Assembly: GCA_024516155.1 (NCBI GenBank)
Contig: JAJJXM010000010.1
Span: 806,001-870,000 of the forward strand
DNA from: Pyronema omphalodes
Lineage: Eukaryota > Ascomycota > Pezizomycetes > Pezizales > Pyronemataceae
DNA: 64,000 nucleotides
Reading direction: 5' to 3'
Shown here: in pieces, positions 11,729 to 23,800 of the stretch
How positions within the stretch are numbered: position 1 is the stretch's first letter
How the letters are laid out: each line of letters begins with the position of its first letter
Translations under genes and position numbers: made by a program
The notes under the pieces: generated by a model
What the model was told of the DNA's origin: nothing
The model's input: the letters and a program-made list of their open reading frames with translations, nothing else
Database searches by the model: none

Positions 11729-14700
11729 ATGGCAACCGCTAACAACTTTTCATATGCTCCTGCCAGTGGTATATCTTTCATCTCACTAGTAGCCCACACC
11801 GAAGACGCATTCTACTCCACAATATCATTCTACATTGATCTCGGATTCGTCGAGGTTTCCGTATACGATCGGGCGCTCCCCACCCAGAAACGTACTTCCG
11901 ACCACTGCGTCACCTCCGAGAAGGAGACATGGCTTCTCTCTCAAGGTGAAGGTGAAGGTGATGGTTCCAATGTCACATTGAAGGTCCGTCTTGTTACAGA
12001 CGCCCGTGAATGGAAAGACGGCGCCGGAGAAAACACTGCTCCCATCACTGAGCATGACTGGCGCGGTTCAAACCAGAGCTTGGTTTTCCACACTCCACAG
12101 CTTGCGCGCGTCATGGCTCTTTTGAAGAGCAAGGGTCACTCCTACCAGGCTCAGCCTAACGAGCATGATGCTATCGAGGTCTACACTCATGATCCCATCG
12201 GAACTTTGGTCGGATTCTCCCAGAAGCCAAACCCTTTCTCTACTGCTGCAGGATCTACCCATATACTACCTCCTCATCTCTTGGAATCTATGATGAACAC
12301 CCCCGGTGTAAGCAGACCAGACACCCCTGGCGCTAAAAAGAAGAGAATTGCGGTCATGACATCTGGTGGTGATGCCCCGGGAATGAACGCCGCTGTTCGC
12401 GCCGTTGTACGAATGACTATTGCGAAGGGATGTGAATCTTACGCTATTTACGAGGGATACGAGGGTATGGTGAAGGGTGGAGACCTCATCAAGAGAATGA
12501 CCTGGGAGGATGTAAGAGGTTGGCTCTCAGAGGGTGGTACCTTGATTGGTACTGCTCGTTGCATGGAGTTCCGTCAAAGGGCCGGACGTCTTCAGGGAGC
12601 AAAGAACTTGATTTTGAACGGAATTGATGCGCTCATCATTTGCGGAGGTGACGGATCCTTGACTGGTGCTGATCTTTTCCGCTCTGAGTGGAGCGGTCTG
12701 TTGGAGGAGCTCGTCAAAACTGGTGAGCTCACCGCAGAGCAGGTCGAGCCTTACAAGTACCTTGCCATCTGTGGATTGGTAGGATCTATTGATAACGATA
12801 TGACTGGAACCGATGCAACCATCGGATGTTACAGTTCTTTGACTAGAATCTGTCAGGCAGTTGACTTCATTGATGCTACTGCTTACTCTCACTCGAGAGC
12901 TTTCGTTGTCGAGGTCATGGGACGTCACTGTGGTTGGTTGGCATTGATGGCCGGTGTAAGTACCGGAGCTGACTTTGTCTTCCTTCCTGAGAAGCCTCCT
13001 GGAGATGACTGGGAGCAAGACATGTGCCGCATTGTCGCTAAGGTATGTACTGAATTAATGGAGAGAAATACGAGAATTACGTGCTAATTATTTTTTACAG
13101 CACCGTGGAATGGGTAAGAGAAAGACAATCGTTATTGTCGCAGAGGGTGCAACCGACAACCAGCTCAATCCCATCACTGCCGAGCACGTCAAGGAAATTC
13201 TTGCCGGAAAAATGGGACTCGACACTCGTATCACTACCCTCGGTCACGTTCAGCGTGGAGGAAATGCTTGCGCCTACGACCGTATGCTCGCTACTCTTCA
13301 GGGAGTCGAAGCCGTCGATGCTATTCTCGAATCCACCCCCGAGACCCCCTCTCCTGTTATCACTATCAACGAGAACAAGATTGGAAGAAAGTCCCTACAG
13401 GAGTCTGTCAAGCTCGTGAGTATATTCCTAGGATTTTTGATTTCCTAGCTAACATAAAAATAGACCCAAGATGGAGCCAAGTGCATCGCCAACAAGGACT
13501 TTGAGGGTGCCATGAAGCTCAGAGACCGTGAATTCGAAGAGTACTACCGCTGCTACATGGCCACTACCAAGCTTGACGATCCCACTAACAAGGCCCCTGA
13601 CAACAAGCGCATGAAGATCGCTATTGTCCACGTCGGTGCCCCCGCCGGAGGAATGAACGCTGCCACTCGTGCAGCTGCCACATACTGTTTGTCCCGCGGA
13701 CACCGCCCATTCGCTATTCACAACGGATTCCCTGGTCTTGTCAGACACAACTCCGTCAAGGAGCTTAACTGGTTGACTGTTGATGGATGGGCCATCCGCG
13801 GAGGATCCGAGATTGGAACCAACAGAAGCTTGCCCAGCGAGGATATGGGAATGGTCGCCTGGTACTTCCAGAAGTACAAGTTTGATGGTCTTCTTATCAT
13901 AGGAGGATTTGAGGCCTACCATGCTTTGACCGAGCTTCAAGAGGCCCGCCAGTCTTACCCCGCTTTCAGAATCCCCATGACCTGCTTGCCCGCCACCATC
14001 TCCAACAACGTTCCCGGTACTGAATTCTCCATTGGTTCCGACACTTGCTTGAACTCTCTTATCGAGTACTGTGATGCCATCAAGCAATCTGCCTCTGCTT
14101 CTCGTCGTCGTGTCTTTGTCGTCGAGTGCCAGGGAGGACGTTCCGGATACGTTGCCACCATGGCTGGTCTCTCCGTTGGAGCCCTCGCCGTCTACACTCC
14201 CGAGGATGGTATCGACATTGCCACTCTCCAGAACGACATCAACTACCTCCGCCAGTCCTTTGCTGCCGACCGTGGTATGAACCGTGCCGGAAAGCTTATC
14301 CTGCGCAACGAGCGTGCATCCAAGACCTACACCACCCAGTTGATTGCCGATATTATCCGTGAGGAGGCTCGCGGAAGATTCGAGAGCAGAACTGCCGTCC
14401 CTGGTCACGTACAGCAGGGAGGAACTCCTTCCCCTATGGACAGAGTTCGCGCGGTTAGACTGGCAGTTAGATGCATCCAGTTTATGGAGGATAACTATGT
14501 TCCTCTCGCCGAGGAGGGTGTTGAGGCTGGTAAGGGTTGTATGGACCGCCCTGAAACCGCTGCAGTTATCGGAATCAAGGGTGCTTCCGTTGTCTTCACC
14601 AGTGTCGATGAATTGAGACAGGAGGAGCACACCGATTGGGAACAGAGACGTCCTCGTCGTGGTTTCTGGAGAGACTTGAAGAACATTGTTGATACCCTCT

Positions 14701-14744
14701 CAGGAAGACGTGGTGTCCCTGATAGCTTGCAGCAGCAGGCCTAG
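11729..14744 (+). CDS. ATP-dependent 6-phosphofructokinase
   Basis: Cytosolic enzyme of the committed step of glycolysis (fructose 6-phosphate + ATP to fructose 1,6-bisphosphate). Exons: 11729-13042, 13101-13415, 13464-14744; introns of 58 and 48 bp; 969 aa, the usual size for a eukaryotic duplicated PFK. The first ~200 residues form the fungal glyoxalase/VOC-like N-terminal domain ([19 protein letters not shown]). The catalytic half starts at [20 protein letters not shown], then [26 protein letters not shown] (catalytic Asp loop) and [11 protein letters not shown]. The second, regulatory half starts at [20 protein letters not shown] and includes [16 protein letters not shown]. The ATG at 11729 sits in a good context (ACAATGG); the frame extends upstream to 11651, but that stretch is unlike PFK. 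Whether it is the alpha or beta subunit I cannot tell. Confidence 0.95.
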
Positions 14745-15606
14745 AAGATTGTAGATTTTGGATTATAAACAAATTAGTTAGATGGGATTGATTAGGTGCT
14801 GTTACTTTATGGTGTAAAAATTGCGAATTAGGAATTAGGAATTAGGAATTAGGAACTAAGGAATTAAGGAAAGGATATCCAATAGTGTATGGGTCTGTTT
14901 TGTTATTGTTATTGTTATTGATTTCTTTTTTTTGTGGGTATGATTGGTGTATTTGCTGCTTTTTTTTTTGTTGAAACTTTTTTTTTACTTTTCTTTTCTT
15001 TACCAAATGGTTGGAGGTGTTTTTTTTTTTTTTTTCTTCTTTTTTGCCGTCATTTGTCTATAATCGGGTGCAAAATGGGGATATTATGCTTTTTTTGTTT
15101 TTTTTTGATGCAGTAAAAAAAGAATGTGATTTGTAGGTCTTGAATATATTTATGGTTTTTTCTGGGTTGGGGTTTTAATATGCGGTAGGGCTTGATGTTG
15201 CGGGTGTTGCAACGGGGTTGTTATGATGGTGATGATGATGGTGATGGTGATGAAGACGGTGATGGGGAAGTGGTGAGGAGTGGTAATCACTAATAAGGTG
15301 TACTGTGCGGTTTGTTGGATTATTGATGATTGAAGCTGGTGATTGGGTGATTGGGTGATTGAAGCTGGTGATTGATGATTGATGATTGGTGTGTGGCAGT
15401 TAGAGGCTGGTAGCTGGTGATTGGGTGATTGAAGCTGGTGATTGAATGGTAGTGGTAGTGGTAGTGTTCGAGTGGTAGTGGTTTATACCTTTTGTGTTGT
15501 TTCCTGCAGAGGGTGTGTGTTTTCTTGGTTTTGATACTGGGAATGGGAATGGGAATGGGGACGAGGATGATTGAAGGTGGCGTCGTAATTTGATAGTTTA
15601 TTATTT

Positions 15607-15682
15607 TACGATGTTACGATGTTACGATGTTACAATGTTACAATGTTAAGATGTTACGATGTTACGATATTGCGATGTTATA
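15607..15682. repeat. 8-bp tandem repeat (ACGATGTT), about 9 degenerate copies
   Basis: Successive octamers ACGATGTT, ACAATGTT, AAGATGTT and ACGATATT, then the end of the array. Units differ by single bases, so this array is older or more mutated than the 9-bp arrays. Confidence 0.8.
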
Positions 15683-15772
15683 ATTTATAATTTATGAATA
15701 TAAATATTTTATTGTTTTGTTTCATACCATGGGCATAGTAAAGATTTGTTTGCTCTCGATGATGGTGGATAG

Positions 15773-15934
15773 TTGAGATAGGTAGATGTTAGATGATAGT
15801 TGAGATAGTTGAGATAGTTGAGATAGTTGAGATAGTTGAGATAGTTGAGATAGTTGAGATAGTTGAGATAGTTGAGATAGTTGAGATAGTTGAGATAGTA
15901 GAGATAGTTGAGATAGGTAGATGTTAGATGATAG
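15773..15934. repeat. 9-bp minisatellite (TTGAGATAG), about 13 copies, with flanking direct repeat
   Basis: A tandem array of TTGAGATAG with one variant unit (TAGAGATAG). Both ends of the array carry the same flank, GATAGGTAGATGTTAGATGA, at about 15778-15797 and 15913-15932. The array may therefore have expanded inside an older duplication. Confidence 0.85.
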
Positions 15935-16501
15935 ATGATAGTGGATGTAATTTGTAAATAATGATGTGACCGTGATAGATGATGAAAATAATGATATGAT
16001 ATGATATGATATGACCATGACTTGGCCGTGAAATGACCATGATATGACCATGATACAATCAACCACGATATGACCATGATATAATATTATTAACCATGAT
16101 GTGTATGATATAATATTACACCGCCCCACTTAGAGCCAACAGTGTTCCAAAATGTAACGAGAGAATGAAAACCAGCAGAAAGCAGAGAGGTAGCAACAGG
16201 CCCAAGAAATGAAGTGCGTTCTGTGGCGGATCCCAGCGAGACTCTGAGGTAACAGCTAGATCCGCGAAATGTATTCAGACTGTAGCATACGTCATAACCT
16301 TAAGGTTGGGAACGTTCAAGAAAATTAAATAAAATTAAATCAAAAATACTACCCCATTTGTACTTACATAGGTACATACAGACTCCACCGGGTTTGAATG
16401 TACGTATGTCATACATTATGCATAAGTTATACATACGCCTTGCATACGCCATGCATATATACCGGTGACAGCAACTAATACCAGCAGCAGCTAATAATGC
16501 T

Positions 16502-16590
16502 AACAAACCGCTAGCAACCGGTAAACAACGGCTAAGAAACGGCTAACAATGCTATGCTATGCTAAACAAACCGCTAGCAACCGGTAAACA
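16502..16590. repeat. 27-bp direct repeat pair (CCGCTAGCAACCGG core)
   Basis: A block whose core is CCGCTAGCAACCGGTAAACA occurs at 16502-16528 and again at 16564-16590. The sequence between them is made of GCTA/GGCTAA motifs. Function unknown. Confidence 0.75.
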
Positions 16591-16850
16591 ATCACTAAAC
16601 AACTGTATCTACATATGCTTGAAACTATACATGTATGGCATTTACATACATACTTGGGAATAAACCTAACTCAAATGGATCAGTACAGCATCATGGAATG
16701 TACCTAGAGGATATGCTGGGGGTTTAATATGAGGTTTACCTAAGTGATGGAACGGAAAAAGAGGGATAGCCTATAGGGTATGGAGGTTTAATTTATATTG
16801 TTTTAAACTGGTATGGGGGGGGGTGGTGGGTGGTGGGAGGTTTGTTTGGA

Positions 16851-17017
16851 GAATATGGGGAATATGGGGAATATGGGGAATATGATGAATATGATGAATA
16901 TGATGAATATGATGAATATGATGAATATGATGAATATGATGAATATGATGAATATGATGAATATGATGAATATGATGAATATGATGAATATGATGAATAT
17001 GATGAATATGATGAATA
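16851..17017. repeat. 9-bp minisatellite (GAATATGRK), about 18 copies
   Basis: Four units of GAATATGGG run into about 14 units of GAATATGAT. The array is homogeneous within each block, which suggests recent expansion from one variant. It yields three-residue repeat frames on both strands with no other sign of coding. Confidence 0.9.
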
Positions 17018-17614
17018 TAAAAGGTTGATAGGATATTGATGTTTTGCAATACCATGTTATGTTATGTTGATTCCAGATATCTTGGGATCAGTATTATGGG
17101 GCTTTGGATTACTACATACTGGGGTTGCAGATTTAAGTGGTTATTTGAGGATTGGCCGCTTGGGAGATATATACAGATTGAATTGAAATTCATGTAGTGT
17201 TTATCTGGGTACGAGTATATAGGGGGGATTTTTTGTTCTTTGATTTTGTCATAGTATGGTATTCGGTTTTTTACTTGAGCGTTTTGATACTTTAATACAT
17301 ACTTTGGTTTCTGTCATAGGTCATAACTATACCATCACTATGTATCACCATCAATATATCACCATCACTATCAGACCAGATCATATCAGAAGATCATACT
17401 CAAACCCCACATAATAACGTCTAGTAACATCTAGTAACATCTAGAATTTTTTCTCAGAATGTAGTTCCAAGAAGCTCAATAAATATCTCCCCGCCCCCTT
17501 CCCTCGCTCTTATACTTATGCCTCTCTATAGTATATATCCATCATATCGTATCAACATAGCTCATAGCCTATAGCCCATAACACACCCCTCAAATCTCAG
17601 AATTCAAATTCTGG

Positions 17615-17629
17615 AATTCTGCTCCAGTA
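17615..17629. repeat. Left copy of 15-bp target-site duplication (oldest LINE fragment)
   Basis: AATTCTGCTCCAGTA occurs here and again at 42763-42777, exactly bordering the old LINE remnant. It marks the outer edge of the nested transposon block. Confidence 0.85.
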
Positions 17630-17736
17630 TGACAGGACAAGGGGGAGAGTGAGGATGTCCTCTTTCTCAATTCTCTTGTTTTTTCTCTTTGTATTTCTTT
17701 TTCATACTTTGTTTGGCGGGTTTTATGGGTGTAGGA
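17630..17736 (+). mobile_element. 5' piece of an old truncated LINE fragment
   Basis: T/G-rich sequence between the outer 15-bp TSD and the hAT element. With 42643-42762 it makes up one short LINE 3' end of roughly 220 bp. Its T-rich sequence resembles the 3' untranslated region of the full-length LINE at about 42330-42420. The last eight bases (17729-17736, GTGTAGGA) are the hAT target-site duplication. Confidence 0.7.
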
Positions 17737-18581
17737 CAGAGTTCGGCACGGTCCGTCCAGGACGGCGGACCGGACGGGACCACACTGGTCGTCCAGTCCC
17801 GTCCATGAATTTGGACGGACGGCCACTAGGCGGTCCGGTCCCGTCCACAAACTCAAAAGACCGGACGGGACGGCGGGTGACGGCAGGACCGTGGGTTTCG
17901 GGTGAGCTAGTTTTCAGGGGGCGGTTTGGTTCAAGTTTGCCAGATACTATGGGCCGCAGCAGCGACGTTTTCAGCACTGTAGTAAATGAACCCTTCACGC
18001 TGCACTTTAATAAAGCCTTTACACCCCACTGAAGGTGCACTCTCCACCCAGCAATAGTTTAACTGCTCATAGTAGTTTTGTATTCTTTTTTTTAGTAACG
18101 TAAATTCCCGCTACAAATATTTCTTCTATCATTCACATTCTATCTTCTACCTTTCCATCTTTTACCTGCAAGAATTTTCCACTTCTTTCATTGCTGTGTA
18201 AGTCGAACATCAACAGCCATCACTCTATTCCCAGAAGAGCAAGAATATGCCAAATTTTATTATCGGCGTTCTCTACACCTGTTCCGACCAGGAGCAGAAC
18301 ACCCTGCCTGTCCTCTCAAGAATTGTGTTCATTCGAGAAGGATGGGGAAGGACGCATTTTAGTGGCGGGAGAAGGAGCATTCTTATGCATCGGTATGGTT
18401 TTTTTTGTTTGCAAGCAATTCCATATAGGTGACTTTAATTCGTGCAATGCATCAGAGTTATCAAAGGAAAACACCATGAGCCGTAGTAAAAAAACTGCGG
18501 TTGCGAGTGACCGATAATGACGCTAGTCGTGGTCACCCACGGTCACCCGCGGTCCGTCCCGTCCGTGGTGCCTCCAGGACG

Positions 18582-18598
18582 GCCGGTCCTGGTCCTAC
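18582..18598. repeat. Left 17-bp target-site duplication of the full-length LINE
   Basis: GCCGGTCCTGGTCCTAC is repeated exactly at 42549-42565, directly after the LINE tail. It lies within the hAT subterminal region. A length of 17 bp fits target-primed reverse transcription. Confidence 0.88.
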
Positions 18599-19148
18599 AC
18601 ACCACTTCGGCGCTAAATCAACGCCAACTTTCTCGCTTAAATTTCCTGATTAGGAAATCGTACAGAATTCTCACGGCCTCACCGCCCCACCCACCCACGG
18701 CCCTGGCCTCACCACGGCCCTCTGGCATGCCCCGCTTTGGGGATATCGCCTCCCCGCGTAGGATCGCACCCTACCGGGGCCGCCTGCAGTCTCCCCTCGG
18801 TGTACGCAGCCAAACCGACGAGGAAATCTTCGCAACCCCCCTTCGCGTCTCGAGCCACGAGATGCAATCCCCGCAGTCCCCAACCCCCATGCGCATCATT
18901 GCCCCTCCCCAAGAAGGAGCACGCAAGAGACCAAACGCTGGAGGAACCCAGGAAGACACTGCGTCGCATGCTCATCGCGAACGCCGCTCTGATGATGTAG
19001 CCCGCATATCGTCAATCCTAAATGTTGACTACATAAGCAACCTTGGAATACGCCTCGAAGAACTGGAAGATCGCGTCCCCGCGCTGGAATCCGAGGTGCG
19101 CCACCTCCGCAGCGTAAACCGTGAACTCCAGGCCCAACTCCAAGCGGT

Positions 19149-19153
19149 GCGGG
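19149..19153. repeat. 5-bp target-site duplication of Ty3 element A (left)
   Basis: GCGGG precedes the left LTR and is repeated at 28102-28106 right after the right LTR. Five bases is the usual Ty3/gypsy integrase stagger. Confidence 0.85.
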
Positions 19154-20562
19154 TGTGAACCTGGGCACAGTCCTAACTATGCAGAGGCTTTTCGATCGTT
19201 CTTCCAAGTGCTTCGTCCTAGGGTAGACAAACACTTCGTTCCCAAGACAAACAGACACTTCGTTCTCAAGAACTAATAGAGGTTGTTCCAAAGGTAAGCT
19301 AGGAAGTAAATCAATCGATCACAGGCCGAATAAACTTAAGGGTCGTCTTCGGAGGTATTCGTTGGTGTAGATGTGGTATCGTCGCGTATGGGATCAATGG
19401 ATGATGCTGGAGGAGACAGAGGGAAGTCATAGGGTCTTTTATAGACTTTCGTCTACAAATTCGCCCAGCCTTCCTTGGGGAACCAACTGCCAAACTGAGC
19501 TTAGGAGATAAGACATGAGTCAAGGCTGTGACGCATCTGCTGAGGCTTGCATCATGCTAAGCGCGCAATTAAATTAATTGCTCACTTGCATAATGCTCGC
19601 CCTGGTCAGATTAATCCTTGAGATCGCTCACCGTACTACCACACCTTCCAATGAGGTGCTGGGGTTATGAGTCACACCGGAGGGCAACTCCGTCTGACTG
19701 CATCATGCATGAACTCTTGTGATAATGACGCATGAGTCATTTATCGTATGAGTCGCGCCATCATAGATCTCCCTAGAGAATCTCGATTGCAAGTAGAGGT
19801 CACTGACATCATAAGGCATCCTGATGCCCTACCGGAGTGGATCACTCCGTCACATTCCTGTGTGATGTCATATGTGCCCCACCTGCGCGCACTTGCGCGC
19901 AGCCACACCCTGGTGTGGCTGCAAACGCCGTCTTGTTCCAAGTTGGCAGCTCTAGGCCCAAGGACGCGTCATATCAGTTCCATCAAACAGGTCTCCTGAG
20001 TGGAGTTCCCTGCTGGACGTTGTCTCATGCCAATGCACTGTTGACCCTTGTCCTGCATTCCACTCCTGTTTGCTGACTAGACTCTGCCTTATCTCTCGCC
20101 CCACTGTTCACCCAACTAGTAACACCGGATGATATCCTCGCGCCGCATCTGCATCCTCTTGGAATCTTCTGTTCCTATGCAGCCCCTATCGTAGCCGTGT
20201 ATTGCCGAACACTCCTCAGGTATAAGGAGGTGACCTTTCGTCGTCTTCTTCGTTCTCCATCAGCGTCGTTCGTAGCTGTCTCAAGGGTAAGTCGACACCC
20301 TTGAGGTAAGTGTTCCTTTCACCTTCTCCGTCCTGAGTCCTCCCAAACTGACAGTGAATAATAGTTTCGACGCCTCGGGCCGGGATCCTCGTGAGGTCCT
20401 ATCGGAAAGTCACGAATCACGTGACGTGGCTAGCTGGAGCTCCTCTGGGGGTTCCGGCCCGGGATACTAACTCAATTATTCATTCTCCTGTCGAGTTTGC
20501 CATATTCTCCATAGCGTTATATATGATACCAATTCTATCTTCACACATTATAGGGTGTGACA
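19154..20562 (-). repeat. LTR of element A (3' LTR in element orientation)
   Basis: 1409 bp. In element orientation U3 is to the right and U5 is at 19154 to about 19328. It contains a TATA-like CTATAAAAG on the minus strand (plus-strand complement at about 19436-19444), the self-primer complement ATAAACTTAAGG at about 19329-19340, and several bZIP-type sites: TGAGTCA at 19516, 19668 and 19733, TGAGTCG at 19749, and CACGTGACGT at 20418-20427. Small frames inside it recur in all four LTRs but look like non-coding conservation. Confidence 0.93.
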
Positions 20563-20574
20563 CCACCTCCCCCC
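20563..20574 (-). other. Polypurine tract of element A
   Basis: On the minus strand, GGGGGGAGGTGG lies directly before the 3' LTR start TGTCACAC. This is the expected plus-strand primer for second-strand synthesis. Confidence 0.8.
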
Positions 20575-20845
20575 TGTTCAAGCTTCGTCCCGAAGCTCGT
20601 AGTTCATCATTCTGTGATCGCACCTCGCCGCAGCCAAGTGATTAAGTGATCAATTATAGATGTAGTCCTCCAGCCCCTACATCCTACTACCAACTCAACT
20701 CAATGAAAACCACGTGGGAAAAACATTAAGCCTAGTCTTTGAGTCGGTAGTCCCTCGGAGCATCAGGGTGCTTGAGATGGAATTCTCTGAGCTTCTCCTG
20801 ACCTCCTACTGAAAAGTTGTCGAAGGGTTCCGCCGTCCAATCTTT

Positions 20846-23800
20846 CTACTTTGGCCACCCAAGCCATTTAACGAGGTAAAGTACTCTGTTTCCTGATTTA
20901 TAACTGCTCATAATTTCATCTATATCGTACTCCTCGCTTCCCTCAACGTCGTCTGCTTCCCTAAGAATTTTACTTGGATCTGGTGGAGCTCTTGTACCGG
21001 TGTGGAAAGGCTCAAGTAGGGAGATATGAAAGACATTATGAATCTTCCATTTGCGTGGTAGAGTGAGACGAATTGCTGTCGGGGATATGACTTTTTCGAC
21101 TTGAAATGGACCATGTAATTTGTGATCCAATTTGTGTGATGGTCGTCGTGTTTTGATGTGTCGTCCATCAAGCATAACCAAGTCTCCAACTTGGTAAGTA
21201 GGGGCCTCCTTGCGTTGTAGGTCTGCATACTTCTTCATTCTTTCTTGTGCTTTCTGTAAGGATAATTTTGCTCCTTCGTGCACAGTATGCATCCAGTGGG
21301 CGTATGCTTTGCTGGCAGGATTTCGCACAGCAGTTGCAGTAGGGTTGCTGGCAATGGGGTTGTAACCGTAATTCGCATAAAAGGGTGATAGCCCTGTAGC
21401 GGTGGTTACTGAGTTGTTATAGGCAAACTCTGCCATGGGCAACAAGTCAACCCAATCGTCCATTTCATGATTGACAAAGGAGCGGAGGTATGCTTCAATT
21501 GTCTGGTTGAGTCGTTCCGTCTGTCCGTCAGTTTGAGGGTGGAACGCTGTGGACATTCTAGGCTTGATTGCTAGTGTCCCAAGAAATGCTTTCCAGGTCG
21601 TACTTGTGAACCTGGAGTCCCTATCCGAAACAATGTCTGTTGGCAGCCCATGTAATTTCCATATTTCTTTAGCAAAGATCCGGACCAAGTCTGCAGTTGT
21701 TTTGCCGTCCTTTTGCAATGGTATAAAGTGGGCCATCTTCGAAAATCGATCAACTACTACCCAGAGTTGATCACATCCATTTGATTCCGGTAGGTCTGTA
21801 ATAAAGTCCATGGCGATTGATTGCCATGGGGCATATGGTAATTCCAAAGGTTGAAGTAATCCATACTTCAGGTGCCGCGCCTTTTTGTCCCTTTGACATT
21901 CCATACAACACTTAACATAATTGATTATTCCTTCCTCCATCTTCGGCCACCAGAAGTTCCTTCGAATTAATTCAATAGTTTTGTCTTGTCCGAAATGGCC
22001 TGCAATTTTAGAGTCATGTTCGGATTCAAGAACCGTATTTACCAAATCCTTTGGTACCCAAAGTTTTTCTTTTCGATAGAGTATGCCGTCCTCTATCGTC
22101 AGTGGTTCCTTTATTCTCTTTGTTGCCTCCACGTATATCTGATCCAGTTTTCCAGCTTCCTTGACCATCTTCAAAAATTCTGCAGACCATTTAACCAAGG
22201 GAATAGAGGAAAGACGTGCTGAAGAAATGATAAAAGATGTTCCTTCTCCAGCAGTGCTGATTGACGAAATCGATGCAAAATGACTTTGATGCAGGATCGT
22301 CGTAATCGGCTGATCTTCACCTCCCCCCTTTTCAGGGCGGAACTCCGGACGCCTAGATAAAGCATCTGGTTTCCCATTCTTAACCCCAGGTCTGTAATAA
22401 ATTTTGAAGTCAACGCCAGCAAGCTCTTGAGCCCATCTAGCTTGACGTCGATTGAGCACTTTTGTTGTTGTAAAGTACTCCAGGTTTTGGTGGTCGCTGT
22501 AAACTTCCACAGTAAACATTGCTCCTTCAAGATATCTTCTCCATACTTTAAATGAGTCAACAATAGCTAATAGCTCTTTGTCGTGAATCTCATAATTAAT
22601 TTCAGCAGGAGTGAATTTTCTTGAATGGAAAGCGATTGGATGCAACTTCCCATCATCCCCTTTCTGGGATAGAACTGCGCCTAAAGCAAAATCCGAAGCA
22701 TCAGTTTCAACAATACAGACCTTTCTTGGATCAAAATGATGTAAGATTGGTGCTGTAGTGAATCGTCTCTTTAGCTCGTCAAATGCTAGTTCCATAGCAA
22801 CAGTCCATTCCCATTTCTTTGGATCGCCTTTCGTAGATTCTGTAAGAGGACGACATATTCTTGAGAAGTCCTTAATGAATCTCCGATAGAAGTTAGCGAA
22901 TCCAAGAAAGCCTTGTACTTCCTTCAAGGACTTTGGGGCTTCCCATATAAGGACAGTTTCCACCTTGTCCTTAGCCATTTCAATCCCATTTTCGCTTATT
23001 ATATACCCCAGAAATTCCACTTTCCTTTGTCCCCAGACACATTTTTCCGGTGATATAACCAAACCATTTTCTTCCAACCTTTTCAATACTTCTTTAACCA
23101 ACTCATCATGCTTTTCTTCCGTTTCCGCATAGATGAGTACATCATCAATATATGCAATAACTCCTTGGTCCAACATATCCCTAAAGATATGATTCATCAT
23201 ATCTTGGAATGTGGCCGGAGCATTGCTCAACCCAAAAGGCATAACCAAAAATTCATATAGTCCATATCGGCACCTAAAAGCCGTTTTCCATTCATCTCCT
23301 TCCTTTATTCTTATTAGATGGTATCCATTCTTCAGATCCATCTTCGTAAATATTTTGGCTCCTCTTACTCTGTCTTGTAATTCTGACATGAGTGGGAGCG
23401 GGTATCGGTTGGCGATTGTTATTTTGTTTATGCCCCGATAGTCAACACATAACCTCAGACCTCTGCCATGGGCCTTTGGGACGAAGAGAATTGGAGCTGC
23501 TGCTGGTGATTTAGAGGGTCGGATTTTCCCAGTACGCAGCATATCTTTCAACCATTCTCTAAGTGTCTCAAGCTCAACTTCGTTAAGAGCATAGACAGGT
23601 CCCCAAGGAGGAGTCTCTCCTTCTTTCAGGTCAATAGCATGGTCGTACGGTTTGTGTTCTGGAAGCCTATCTGCTGCTTCCTTTGTCATAATATTGATCC
23701 AGCCACGAAATTTCTCAGGGACTTGTTGAAGTGCCTCTGACAATTCTTCTGTGGTGGATAATGATGATATATGGCCTAAGACTAAGGCCTCTGGGTGGTC

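Larger units (their letters stand above)
14745..17614. other. Gene-free, simple-repeat-rich intergenic region
   Basis: No gene recognised. It holds a 7-bp GAATTAG repeat at about 14824-14853, GATGGT tracts near 15220-15260, an 8-bp ACGATGTT array at about 15607-15680, two 9-bp minisatellites (listed separately) and a 27-bp direct repeat (16502-16528 and 16564-16590). Short frames within it are repeat artefacts. Confidence 0.65.

Noticed and set aside
13449..14630. 393-codon minus-strand frame opposite PFK
   Set aside because: Ser/Gly/Val-rich shadow of the conserved PFK coding sequence on the plus strand.
18517..18726. LINE ORF1 starting at the upstream ATG (18517)
   Set aside because: That ATG is in hAT sequence upstream of the LINE 5' boundary at 18599; the first ATG inside the LINE is 18727.
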